A stretch of 64,000 nucleotides of DNA, taken from Antedon mediterranea. Lineage: Eukaryota > Echinodermata > Crinoidea > Comatulida > Antedonidae. The stretch covers positions 7,750,001 to 7,814,000 of the forward strand of contig NC_092672.1 in NCBI RefSeq assembly GCF_964355755.1, given 5' to 3'. The notes under the pieces were generated by a model. The model was not told where the DNA came from. It saw only the letters and a list, made by a program, of their open reading frames with translations, and ran no database searches. Shown one piece after another: positions 1-12,675 of the stretch. The translations under genes and the position numbers were made by a program. How positions within the stretch are numbered: the first letter of the stretch is position 1; each line of letters begins with the position of its first letter.

Positions 1-1299
1 TCCGATAAAAAGTAAACATTTTCAGCATATACTGTACTTAAATAAATCATATGTTAGTGACAGGTGACATTAACAGATTTATTATGAGATTACTAGTAAG
101 CCTACTAGTAGGTTTAGCTCTATTCATAAAAATAATGACATTATATACTGTACATTAATTAATTAGCCTAGCTAGGCCTAACTAATTTACTGATTTTTCA
201 GTATTTTACCAAGTCAACCAACCGTTCAGGCATGCAGACAGTCCTCACTTCACACTAATCTTCATAATTTTAAGAAAAATGAAAGTTCAGCACTTTATTT
301 TAAAATTTATAAGCCCATATTATAAGATTCTGCATCATCCACTTAACAAGAACTAAAATTGAGAGCCCAGTGATAGAGCGCATCTTCCGACGTTCTCGTC
401 GCCTAAGGAAACGAGTATTCCAGCCCTGCCGCGTCTTCCTAGGCCTACGCGCACCGCACTTTCGCTCAAAATACACTATCTTCAACTCCTTATAGAATTT
501 GTTTGAAAAATAACCCCAAGCTTATATTTGGAAATCTTTGAAAATGCATATAAGACTATATTATAGCGTTTTCAGAATTTCATTTAAAAATTGCAAATTA
601 ATGTTAGCTATTTTAACAGATTAGTTAGTTTTCACTTTTTTGTTTTCGCCGTATGACTCGCTTTGTTTACGTTTACATTTGGCTTAGACGTTTATCTTAG
701 AATTCGAATCAATTAATCCATAATCAACTAAAATTGCTATTGTTGTGGTTTTTGTTTAATATAAATGTTCTTAATAAACAGAAATAAATCAAACAACAAT
801 ATAATTTAATATAAATCCGTTAAAAGGGAAATTTAGACAGCCTATAAAACACGGAAGTCAGAACTCGCGTCGCTCGAAATGCTCGGGAACTTTCTATTTA
901 TAGCCAATCGAAAAAGGCTCCGGCTAACTTAAACAATGAAAACGGCTCTCGGAACACTTAATGTCCCATTTTCGCTGTTTGACGTGGATGTGCCACTAGG
1001 ACGTAACGCAAGGTCGTAAACGCAACGCAAGTAAGTTGACCAATGACAACCGACAGTTTGCATTATCCATCACTTGAGATTGGTCAAATCACTTAGGTGG
1101 CGTTACGTCCTTGTGTTGCGTCTCTAGTGGGAACCAAGCATTAGATGGAACAATCCATGACTACCGTTTGTTTTTGTCCTTTGACGCCATTTCTTGAAAG
1201 GCAGCCATCGTCATAATGACATGTTATAAAATATAATCGATTGTGAATAAGTAGACCATATTATCTGTTTCTATCATAAATGTGTCTTTTTATTCTAAG
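1..1299. other. Upstream flank, no coding exon identified
   Basis: No convincing exon is visible. Positions 370-480 are locally richer in CpG, and 893-910 holds a TATTTATAG next to CCAAT, which could be promoter elements for the + strand gene that follows, but this is only a guess. A degenerate MITE fills about 992-1143 (listed separately). The sequence just before 1300 is a good 3' splice site (pyrimidine-rich stretch ending TTCTAAG), so one or more upstream exons of the next gene should lie here or before the window. Confidence 0.5.
992..1143. mobile_element. Degenerate MITE copy (family A)
   Basis: The left end carries CACTAGGACGTAACGCAAGG and the right end carries the reverse complement in the form CGTTACGTCCTTGTGTTGCG, followed by CTAGTGGGAACCAAGC. 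The same termini and internal motif (GTTGACCAAYGACAA-like) recur in a better preserved copy at 47056-47200. Inverted terminal repeats with no coding potential fit a non-autonomous DNA transposon. Confidence 0.65.
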
Positions 1300-2423
1300 G
1301 TAAAGAAAACGTGGCGTTTATCGTCACAAAAGTCCCCACAGCTGACGTCAGGGTTAGAACACAGATGATAAAGGACACACAGCCTACACTTATCTCTAAC
1401 ATTGGACTGTTGCTATTGGTGGATAGCGTTACGTCTGTTGAAGAGATAGGCAAGCACAGTGTTGATGAACTTCAAGACTTCTTAGCAAGACACGTTGATG
1501 TCGATAGAAGACCTGATGCGGATGTTGAAACATTGTTTCAATATTTGAATGGAATAGGCATAGGTATAGTCGCGCTGTTGCTGGTACTGCTGTTGGGCAT
1601 AAGAGGTTATTATAATATGAACAATAATAATGTCTCCCTTCTTCAAAATCAGGCAATAGAGTTGTATGAGAAGTCGAATAGTAAGCTTAACGCATCTATG
1701 GAATATTTAACGAGGAATATGAGTGATATTGGCAAACAGCTGAATTCATGTGATCAAACAGTCAACGAGCAAAATGAAAAAATAAATATGATTCAATCAC
1801 AGGTAACAGATGTATACGGAATAGTAAATGAAAGTATACGGGAACAAAAAGAAACTAACATCCGGTTGGAAAACAATATTATAAATAACTCGAAAACAAT
1901 GGAAAACAACTTACGCACTCAAGTAGCTAGTGATTCTAAGATTCTAAATTCAACTTTAAAAATGATCTTAACAACGGTGGAATCCGGCATTGGGAAGGTA
2001 AATGACGTCGTAAAAAAGCAATTTTCTCATTATAAAGAGATGATTCTAGGACAATTAAATACTACTGAAAGAAATATAAATGCACATGTAAATAAAACAC
2101 TGAAAGATCAATATCATCAACATGAAGAGGGTATTAAAGAACTAGTTAAAACTGCGGAAAGAAACGTTCTTACACATGTAGATGACGTCATAAGAGAGCA
2201 ATATCAACAACATGAAGCGATGATTAAAGAACTAATAACAACTATGGAAAGAAACCTAATGGCACATATAGATACAGTTGTAAAACAGCAAACTCCAAAC
2301 GTGTGTTTGTCTGACGATACTATAAAGTCTGATAATACGAATCCGGATAAAATTAATACGAAGAACAGGAATACGGCTATAGCGGAAAGGAAGAAAACGA
2401 ATTGGTTCGGTTGGTACTACTAA
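1300..2423 (+). CDS. Membrane-anchored coiled-coil protein, terminal exon
   Basis: Family not recognised. The open frame runs from a 3' splice site at 1298-1299 (entry phase 1) to TAA at 2421-2423. The first ATG in this frame is at 1365, giving 352 aa if translation starts there; the residues before it also look codable, so an upstream exon is my preferred reading. Roughly 65 residues of N-terminal, possibly helical, domain precede one strong membrane segment (GIVALLLVLLLGI, coded near 1563-1601). About 280 residues of hydrophilic, Asn/Glu/Lys-rich coiled coil follow. Within it three about 30-residue repeats occur (about 2040-2290), each with a core like T-x-E-R-N-x-x-x-H-V and Q-Y-x-Q-H-E. 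The end is basic and aromatic (NWFGWYY). A single-pass scaffold or receptor is an inference only. Confidence 0.6.
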
Positions 2424-4985
2424 AGGGGGGGGGGGGCATTTGATTTGTGTCTACCGACGACCTGAACGAAGTAAGGTCATGTTAATGTGGCGCATTCGAA
2501 GAAGTTTGGACATGCTTACTCTTTTGATTCCTCAACACAGTTTTGGATTCTAGGTACAGGTGTAGGTCCATCAATGCGTAGGTCCTAGAGTAGGTCTACG
2601 CAAGCCGAAAGATCTCTAATGAAAAATATATTTAAAAAAAAAGAAGCAGCAGGAAAGAATTACTACTATATTTCGATTCTCTCTTTCAATTTAATTAATA
2701 TTTTGATTTTGGTTATTTCTGTTTTACTTAATTATTTTGTATAACATTTGAGATTTAGCAGCTTTTGCTCTTTTGTTTATTGTCTTAAGGTTGTCTGACG
2801 TTAGTTACTCTTCTACATGATATACAACAGTCAATCAAGTATTATTATCCATATTCCAAACATTACAGTAATTTATTTTTGTGTACTTAGTATATTATTC
2901 TAAGCCCATTTTAGTTGTTATTAGAAAGAATGAAAGATATTTTTATTATATTTCAAATATCTTTCAACTTTTAATTTAATTGTAAAATTAATATTGTATA
3001 AAATAGTTTTTACTAGGTAACTTGGAAAATGTACATTTAAGTTTCTACTAATAGAAAAAGGATAAAACTTAACGAAGGCATACGGTCTAAAGATAATATT
3101 CATATTAGCGGGGGTGGTATTATAATCAGCTAACAAATAGCAGCCATATAAAAAGCGTATCGTTTATAATTAAAGTATTATTAAAGAAAAGGTATAGATA
3201 TATATTTTACAATATTTAATTTGCTTAATATTTTATATTGAAATAAAAAACAAATATTTTGACTTTTGTACAAATACAATTACCGTTGCTTTCATAAAGA
3301 CTTTAACTATAGGTGCTAAAAAACGTCTTGGATTGAGTAGGCTCCGGTGAATTTCTATAACTCATTCCTCCATGATTGAGCCTAGTATAGAAACTGCTTT
3401 CTTCGTGGTAACTAAGAGTCAACAACATGGGCGCTAAATCTAAAACTACTACTACTGTTATAATTAAGGTATACTATAATATTTTTAATGGATAGTAGGC
3501 TAGTAGTACTCATACTTACTTGTTTCAATTCTTTAACCAAGATCATCAAAACATCTTTCGGCCGTTTGTTTGTTTGTTGTTTTTTTTTATTTAAAACTCG
3601 TGGATTTTTGTGACGTCATAGCCATCTGAGCTAGCTGAGCGGTTGAAAAAAAGATAAATTGGTCGCGTACGGTACTCAGTACAATACGAGAAATTGCGAC
3701 GATTATCAAAATACAATAAAATAACGGTAAAACAAAGGGACAAGAACGTTTTTTTATTTTAAATTTCTATACATTCATTCTGCTTATCACTTTACTTTTA
3801 ATAGACTGTGTGCATACATATTTTGTACAATTAAAAATAATATAACTAATTCTTTTACAAAAATAACTCACTTCAATTCCTAATATATTTACATATTATA
3901 ATAATATAGTACATCCACCACGAAAGACAAAAGATAACGTCATAATATTATTGCATAACTAAAGTGACGTCAGAATATATCAAGGTAAGGAGGTAGGTGG
4001 AAAAGGCACAATAGCATCCATTAATCTGTTTACCAATGTAGGCCTACTACGCATAACTAAGTTTGAACGCCAATCTCGTTAATGCCACAACATGGTACGC
4101 TCGCTAATAACATGAGGCCTATGTGTTGATTTTGGGTTATCATAAATCAAGGTTTAAAAATGTATATTCAACTGTGCTTAATCCCCTTTTAATGAAACAA
4201 ATAACAAAACATCGCGTTCACTTAACTTGTAAATATACTATCAGTTACCAATATGACTTTGGTCAAATATATGCTGCTATTATATTCTTATTTGATAACG
4301 TACAGCAATTAATAACATTTTAAATAGAATGAATATTCTATCAACTTAACATTAAAATACATAATTGAAACTGTCCAAGAGTAGTACTTTATTTTAATTG
4401 CGGTACTAATGTTAAGGCAAAGCTGCTGTACATTTAAAAAGGTCAAACTAGTAAATGTTGTAATTGCACTAAATCTTGCATAACTATATGGATATAATAT
4501 TTACTTAAACTAAAACAAGTATGAAAGGATAAAACACAATAAAACAATATGTTATACTAGCTGGTGAGGTGAGGCTATTACAGAAGCATGATGATAGAAG
4601 CACCTAAAAGGGCTTCCTCATAATCTGGATGCTAACATATTATTACGTAGACAATCGGCACTAAAACCAATTGTGCTTAATACCATTCATCTTTTTACAC
4701 GATAATATCGCTAAAGTTGTTATATCACAAAACACAATTAGAAATATTTAAAATAGTGGCAATATATTTTAAAACGTTGTGGTCGTGGCGTTGCCAAGAA
4801 TTCACATTATGTGTAAGTAAATAAAAGTTAAAATAGCAAACCAAAAATATAAAAAAACACAAACAAAGGATAAATGAACAAACATATTTACAAAAACATA
4901 AAACTGAAGAAACACTTTTAGTACTTTGAGTAAGGCGTAACATGATTATATTTGTTTGCAGTCATAAGCATCAAAGACTGCAGCA
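2424..4985. other. Intergenic region between convergent genes
   Basis: No gene seen. A G-homopolymer lies directly after the stop codon of the preceding gene (about 2426-2436). Two TGACGTCA palindromes occur (3611-3618 and 3965-3972). On the minus strand an AATAAA (plus-strand TTTATT, 4388-4393) lies about 595 bases beyond the TRIM stop codon and is a candidate poly(A) signal for that gene. Confidence 0.5.
4388..4393 (-). terminator. Candidate poly(A) signal for TRIM gene
   Basis: AATAAA on the minus strand about 595 bases beyond the TRIM stop codon. It is the first canonical hexamer I noticed downstream, in AT-rich DNA where chance matches are common. Confidence 0.3.
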
Positions 4986-7900
4986 CTAACATCGAATACT
5001 GAATGAACCAGCTCCTACGATTACCAATCCAGGATAAACTGGTCCCCGTATGCAACCTTCACTGGTGAACACTACACGTTTTGTTTTACCATCATACAGA
5101 CTCACTAGACTATTGTCACAATCTACCAACACTCCAAGAGTGTTTGATACCGTTACTGCAGACGTATCCTTGGTGGTGCTAGTCTTTGGCGATGGCAACC
5201 GTACTTTCCCCATAAAGTGGTTGATCATCACTCCACAGTCACTACCCAATGGATCTTCGTGCACGTCTGCCTCCTCACAGCTGTCATGCCCACTATCTGT
5301 ACTTACTTGGTCACCCGGATGCAACACCAGACGAGATTTCTTTTCACTTACCACACCGACTTGAGAAACATAAGCTGATTGGTTAATTACGATTTCCCAG
5401 TAATGTCTTCCAGAAGTGATCTTCTGATCGCCAATAATGTAGACGGGATTGAGTGATACAGCAGTTTTTGGGATAAGACCAACATTGTCCAGAATGCTGC
5501 TGTTGGGAAAGACAGTTGCATTCATTCCATTCCCACTTATTTCAACAGTGTCTTTCCCAGAGTTAATCTTTGTTGCATCAAATCGGAAGTTAAACACTGA
5601 AAAAATAAAATACAAAATGTATAATGTTGACTAGAAAATATATAGAGAGACTATTACGCAATGCAATAAAAGAGTTTTAGTTCAAGTACGAAATGGATAA
5701 TGTAAACAGGTTTAGGTAAAATTACAAAAAATATTTGAACTTGTATACAAGCTCATATCAATCTTCTAAATGATTATTAGTACACAATAAAACATAACCT
5801 TACAAACAAAGTAATACTAAGCCTTCTTAAACAATCCAAATACTTTAACAATAACAAACATGCTAACCTGATCCTGGAGCAGTTCGTAGCGATATTGCAT
5901 CACAAAATGTTCCACATCCTGCAGCATTCACAGCTTGAACTCTGAACTCGTATTCCTGACCATACTCTAGACTGCAGATAGTATGTTGACTTGTTGTAAT
6001 ACCCTGTATTCCAGTCCACGATGTGGAATTGTTTCGTTCGCTTTGATCCGCAGTATCAACTTTCGTCTGCTTTGTTTTTTGCCCTTTCTTGGTGGGTGAA
6101 TGTTGAATACACATACGATACTCTAAGTTATAAGAATCAACTTTCCCGCCATCTGAAGGTTCCTTCCAGCAAAGCTTTACGTCTTTATAAGCATACGATT
6201 CGTCGGGAAGCATTGTTGGAATTCCAGGAACTAAATATAAAACATAATATTATAAAAACTTTAACTTTTTATATTTGCGTTAATATCAAAATAATTAATT
6301 TTATGAACTTTCGGGAGCTTTCGTAGTTTATCTATCAATAATTTTCGTAGGTCCAGCACTGGCACAGAATATTTATTTAAAAAAACAGAACCATATGACG
6401 TAGTAGTAGAGCGCCGCCATGGCTGACGCCAGATGTTGGTGTATAATGTACCTAAACTAATTCCATATCTGCATTTTTGCAACTAACAGGCTATCTTAGT
6501 ATATTTATTCTTGTTTCTTCAGTTTATGAATGCTACATTACAGTAGGAAACAGTATAAGATAAGATATCCTAGACTACATGATTTGATCTCTCTCATGAA
6601 TATTCATATTTGTATACGGTATGATATTATAATATACTTCAATAACATTTAACAAACATGACCTTGCGCATTTCTTGTTAATCTTACTAAAATGAAGTTC
6701 TTACTTTTTAAGAAGTTCAGGTCTCCGACAGCCTCTAACGCTTTGTCTGATGTTATCGACATGTTTTTAAAATCGTCTGATACATCGATGTTCTTAAGCT
6801 TCATTGTGTCTGCCATTTTATGCATTCTGGTGATATAAATGTATGGTTATATAAATATAGTAACCAATCAAACAGAAGCAAATTAACAATCAATAGAAAT
6901 CAATGATTTCAGCATGCAACAAAATAGTAAGTTGATAAATTGATCAGCTGTTCGTTCGTAATAAAAGAACTTCCACAATGCAATCAATCAAAATGTGTCT
7001 TCGATAAAGTACTGAACTTTGGAACAAAAATTAATAATTGTATGAATACTAAATATTAACTAACCGGCTAATCACAGGTCGTGCTGCTTGCACGAAGCAC
7101 GCATGCTCAGTTTCTTTTAAAATCTCCTGCGCATACTCGATGACATTGCAATCTTGAAGCATTTTTTCATACGCTTCCAACATGTTTTGTACAACGTCAA
7201 TCCTGGTAGAAACTTCAGTTTCTGCACGTTCAAGAAGACTTTCTTGTCTCATCGCCAGTAACTCTGACACGCTATCCAATGCGGATTTTACATGCTCCTT
7301 AAACATGACCCCAGATGTCTAATAAAATATAAAGTAAAAGAAATATTGCAGTCATACAATACTGGTGCAATTCAGCTTGAAACCTTAAGAAATTGGGATC
7401 TCGGAGAGTTTCTTTAGTGATGACAATATGTTTGTATATTTCAAGTTTTGCATCATTGTCCTAATGAAAAACCATCATACTCATGGTATCATATCTTATA
7501 ATGATATTGATTATAAACAATGTAAAGTGTTAAATAATATCTCCACGTAACTTACTTCTAGTCTAAGCCTCATCGCCTTAATTCGATCAAGTTCTGCTTG
7601 AATCAAATCTCGTCTACCCTGTACTTTATTTATGTTTTTCTCTAATTTATCCTACAAGGTATAACATAATCAAATGTGTAACATATAATAACATATTTTA
7701 AGCAACGTAGATATATACAGTTTTGTCTTTTTCAAGAAGCAGAAGACATAATTAATAGTAATATTATGGTATATATAAATGGTATATATAAATAGTATAC
7801 ATATAGGCCTATCAATTGTATACCTTAAAATGTAATTTAATTCAGTTTTATTTCCATTATTTTAATTAAACCTTTTTTATACAAATTGAAAATATTTTGG

Positions 7901-9689
7901 ACAAGTTTAAGGATTCTTGCAATAGTAAATGGGAATCCTGGTTTAGCTTATCGTTTGGGATGCAAAGGGATTACCGCACCAAAAATCAAAGGAACATAAC
8001 CAAACTTCTAAGAAGTTAATTCATCTTACTTCAAACTCAAATTGAATTATCAAATATTGTTATTATTATTCCATTTCTCTTGTAACTGTAGATGGGATTT
8101 AATGGATTTGATTCTGGTCTTTGTCTTATAATGAAATCGGTGATATTATAGGCTATGATGATATAATAACTATCGTACTTGTCTAATAATAATATTATAT
8201 ATCACTCCAAAATTAGTGTCCGGTATCACGAACCTTCATAACATTGTATTTTCGCTCCATGCCGGATACTTTATGGTTTGCGTGAACACCGGAAAATTTA
8301 CACATGTGACAAATTGGTTTTTGACATCCTTCGCAGTACATAGTTACTCGTTCGTCTGGATGCTCTGGACATGTTATTGTCTGAGAATCGGAAAAGAAAG
8401 TCTCATATTAAACACATTGAAGTTTTCAAAATCCATAATATAATATACTAATACTTATAAAATAAGTTTCAGCAAGATGATATGTGTAGCAAGATTTTAA
8501 ATGGTCAGATTTAGGTTTAATGCTGCTAATCTGATGATGAATTTGTCCCTAATGAAATGATGAAACTTTCGAATGTTGGATTGGTGTGGGGTGTTGTTTT
8601 TGTGTCTGGTATGGTGTAGTCCGGTATATAAATGTTTTAAAGATAAATTCAGAGAGGATGGTGGCATGACGTGGCATTGTCTTAGTTTGTCAGTACTAAT
8701 ATGTGGTCAACTAACCTTAGGTCTGTAATTCCTTGTTGGACCAACATGCATGTGCTGAGCTCGTGGAGTGCCCCATGGATGAACGTTCTTGTAGCACACG
8801 TTACAGTAGCTTGCACGACAGTCCAGGCAACTTTTTGTGGCATCTTCAGGCGGACGAGTTCTGCAGGAACCACATGGTATACTGGCAGCTTTCTTGGCTG
8901 CCAATTTGTACCTGATAAAACGATGGAAACAAAAAACGTTATTACCATATATTGTCTGTAATATTTGTATTGCTTACAGATGAAGACAGCATCTTTTGGA
9001 TGACTCGTGTAAAAGAAAACATTGTTGCAATGGGGTTTTTTGGGTAAGTTTCAACTTCAGCTTTAGGAATGTTTGTTTTATTACTTTCAATTATATATAC
9101 ATTTTGATTGTATTACTAACCTCTCAACAATAGCCTCAAGTGTAAAATTTCGGAAGAGTCCATTTATACCTTTGTCTCCTAAATCAACATCGGACTTGCA
9201 GGATGGACACGGGAAGTTCTTTACCCTCGGAGTTGAACTCCTACTAGATGCTGAAAGAGGCGGTCTGGGGGATCTTCCACCAAATGACTCACGCCTGCGC
9301 AAGCCTTTGGTGACAGCCCCTCCTACCTCGCTCTCACTGGTGGCAATCGAACTCTGACGTCTGAACGAACCCGAACGTCTACGTAGGCTTCCAGTTCTGG
9401 AGATAGACTTTCTTTGCATCGACGGTGACGTCTGTCCGTTTGAAGATCTAGGGCTAACATTACTTGAAATTGATGTCTTAGGAGGAGAGTTAGGCGATAA
9501 TGGTGGTGAACCTCCAGAAACAGAGTAAACACTTTCTACCGAACCAGCATTGGACAATCTACCAAGACTGGAAAGGCATTCTCTTGCGCATTTGTGGCAG
9601 ATATTGTGATGGCATGGTAGAACAATTGGCGTTGTAAAATAGTCATCACATATGGGGCAAATAAGCTCCTTCTCAAGATTCTCCATCAT
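4986..9689 (-). CDS. TRIM36: TRIM36/TRIM46-like E3 ubiquitin ligase
   Basis: Eight coding exons, minus strand: 9121-9689, 8716-8911, 8234-8380, 7556-7651, 7065-7318, 6705-6826, 5868-6230, 4986-5596. They sum to 2358 nt, 785 aa, all phases agree. An in-frame TAA directly precedes the ATGATG start. Domain order is that of class I TRIMs: RING (C11, C14, C26, H28, C31, C34, then C161, C164 after a Ser/Arg-rich insert at 41-158), B-box1 (about 198-245), B-box2 (about 257-295), coiled coil, COS-like segment, FN3, SPRY. The motif D-V-D-L-G[14 protein letters not shown] after the [14 protein letters not shown] in the coiled coil and D-S-G-H-D-S in the SPRY point to the TRIM36/TRIM46 branch, microtubule-associated ligases in vertebrates. 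One invertebrate gene probably represents both, so the symbol is approximate. Confidence 0.92.
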
Positions 9690-12401
9690 TTACTATAATC
9701 TGAAAGACAAAGGCAAGTCGACCTATATTAGTTTGAAAACGAAAGGTCAAAACATTCTGAAGCATAACATTTCCATATGTCAAAGACAATATAGTGACAT
9801 TTCATTATCAGTGTGTGGCTATAATTATCATTCTGTGTACTGGATAATATTATTACCGTCATCGTGAAATTCATGATACAAGCAGTGTTAGCCTAAACTG
9901 TTAAAATTTTCACCTTAGGATGTTAAAGTCTTAAATGTGAAAATATGACTTTTATAATTTTGATTTTGAATAGAATATTCAATAGAAAATCATAAAGGTT
10001 TAGTGATATTCTGAATGTCATCATTGGTATTCTATAATATAATAGCACTAAAATTATTATAATTATGTAAATTATAGTTAATTCTACTGAATTATTCATA
10101 AAGCTATAATTATGTTAATTTATTCAATCGATTATCAATAAAAAGAAAATGCGTACATTCCATCTTCATTATCATTGCTAAAATGTAAATTAATAAGTAT
10201 TCATTCGTTCATTCATAAATCTACTGAATACAGATACGTTCCGAACAAATGGAACCTGTTTGAATGGAGAAAATCCATACATTATTTAAATACATTTATT
10301 TCTCAGTAGAGTACATCAACCTGAACATACGTCCATCAGCAAGTGAATTCATGCAAATTGAATGTTGCTTTCGACTTGAGAAGTATTGAAATACTTTCAA
10401 TCATACAACATATAGTTAAACCGGCGATTAACATTTGCTGTCATACATAAACATCAATGAGACTATGTTGACTAACAATTAAATCGTTGCATTTGGTGAA
10501 CTCACATTTCTTGTGCAGTATTCTGCCGAATCTCAGTACTGACAGTTGACCTATATATTTGTCCTGTAGGCCTATATATTTGTCCTGTAGGCCTAAGAGC
10601 TAGGCCTAACAGTAATGTGATAGTGATGGAAAAAAATACTGTCCCTGTCTACTGTCATCGCTAGCTGTTAGCGAATTTAAATTTACTATTGATTATTCTG
10701 TACGATCAAGTATAAAATAACAAAACAGGTTTGAACAGAAATACACGACTTGTTTGCTTGCATTTTGAAAATGAAATGTGCTGTATGAGTCTTTGTTCAC
10801 AACATGATTAATTTACACTGATTAATTAAGTACAGCTATTCATGATACAATGTTAGTATTATATCAATATTTTCAGATACAAATCTCATTTAAAAGGACT
10901 ACTATGAGTTGGCCTACACATCATTAAAAACATTATAGGCCTATCACTCTCCACGCTTTGAACACAAGAGCCGTTAATATTTTGTTTGCGTATGGTTGTT
11001 TTTAACTCAACTCATGTTTGGCACGGGAACATTTAAAGCTTAATAATGTCAACAGTGATATATGAAGCTTAAGCGACTGCAATTGGCAGGTCCGACCTAT
11101 CGTAAAACAAATATACGTAATGACAGTATCACTTTACAACAACGCGTTTCTGATGACGCGTTTAGGTTACTAACTAACGCGTACAATTTAAAGGCGTTTC
11201 TTCAAACGCACATACTGTAATATTATTGACACTGCGAACGAACCATGATGTTGCAACATAGGCCTAGCTATGTAGAGTTTATTAGAATCTACCTTCAGTT
11301 TTCTTCTAATATATTCGATTCTCACTATATTTTTAATATCTGTTAAACATTATGGTATGAAGAGTAACATTTAAGATGTCGTCAGCAGAAATATATCTTT
11401 CGGTTTCTTTAGATTTAAAAAAAATTACATTTAGATGTAAATTAACTCCAAATAGGAAATCTAGTTTGACGTTATATAGTCCATCCGTTTACGTTAATCT
11501 AAGCATTGATGATTTAAACTGAGCTGAGAAGTTTACTAGGCACCGCTAGTACGAATCGCTGCATTTAAAGGTTCACACACAATTTGCTGATTTTAAATCG
11601 AAAATTTACTGAACACTATAGAGAAAATCTATCCATTTAAAACTATATATACTTTGAAATTGATTACCATGCATCTCATATGTTAAAAACCTTCTAGCTT
11701 GCATTAGTAGTAATTACAATTCTCAGAATTATTCCTGCTCTCGTGAATAATTGTAAGGTTACTTTAAAACGAGATTACGTAATAGACTCAAGATAATTAC
11801 AATTTCTATATAAAGGATCCCAATGGAAATAAGATAATAAGCTTTTCGGGCTATCCTGAAAAATCTTTTATAAATGTATTTATTTCTCAGTAATTTATTT
11901 TATCACTTATGTATTACGTATGTATTTTTTATGATGATTTTCCTAATAAATGCAAATCAAATCATCTATGCCTAATTGCTCAAGCAAAACTGACATTGTA
12001 TTTAAAATATATAAGGGCATACATAAAGAGAATCGTAATTAAAATCGATGTGTAATAAGATATGTTGAATGCATTTTAATAACAAAACTGCTCTTGCTGT
12101 GTTGCGTCATTCGAGGCGTTGTCGTTTTCAAATGTCAATTTGAACAATATGGATATAATAGACGTACTATACTAATTAAATACAGTAATATCTCAATAAC
12201 AGTGCTATTGTTTCATGTATCATGGTTATAATATTTACTATTATATAGATACAGAAACTTACGGCTATAATTAAGCATCAATAATGTTAAATTATGTTTT
12301 AATTCTGTGATATTAATCTCTATACACCGTTATTTTGTTTACTATAACACGTTAAAAGCAAAACATTTTCGAGTTACATTACATAATACAATTTAAAGGG
12401 T

Positions 12402-12675
12402 CCAACTACACGCCACACGCCACATAACTACGCTATACATAAAACGCGCCATCCTTAGACGCATAATACTGTACACGTTAATAGGAAATCGAGTACTCTT
12501 TCAGCATAAAATAATCAACCTCATTCCAATATTTATCAGATGATAAACGTGAACTTGATTAAAACTGAAGCTAACTACTCTATCTACATACCTTCTAGAG
12601 TACTACATTTCTGAAGCGCCTAACGCGTGTGGTAGTGTATAATAGCGTTGCGTGTGGTGACGTGTGTTTTCAACC
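12402..12675. mobile_element. Possible MITE with imperfect inverted ends
   Basis: The left part contains CTACACGCCACACGCCACA and CTACGCTATA. The right part, read in reverse complement, contains ACACACGTCACCACACGCA and ACGCTATTATACACTACC. The arms match imperfectly and enclose about 180 bases without coding potential. Target-site duplication could not be confirmed. Confidence 0.4.

Noticed and set aside
300-485. 61-codon Arg-rich open frame on the minus strand
   Set aside because: Low complexity from a CpG-containing patch; no splice or family support.
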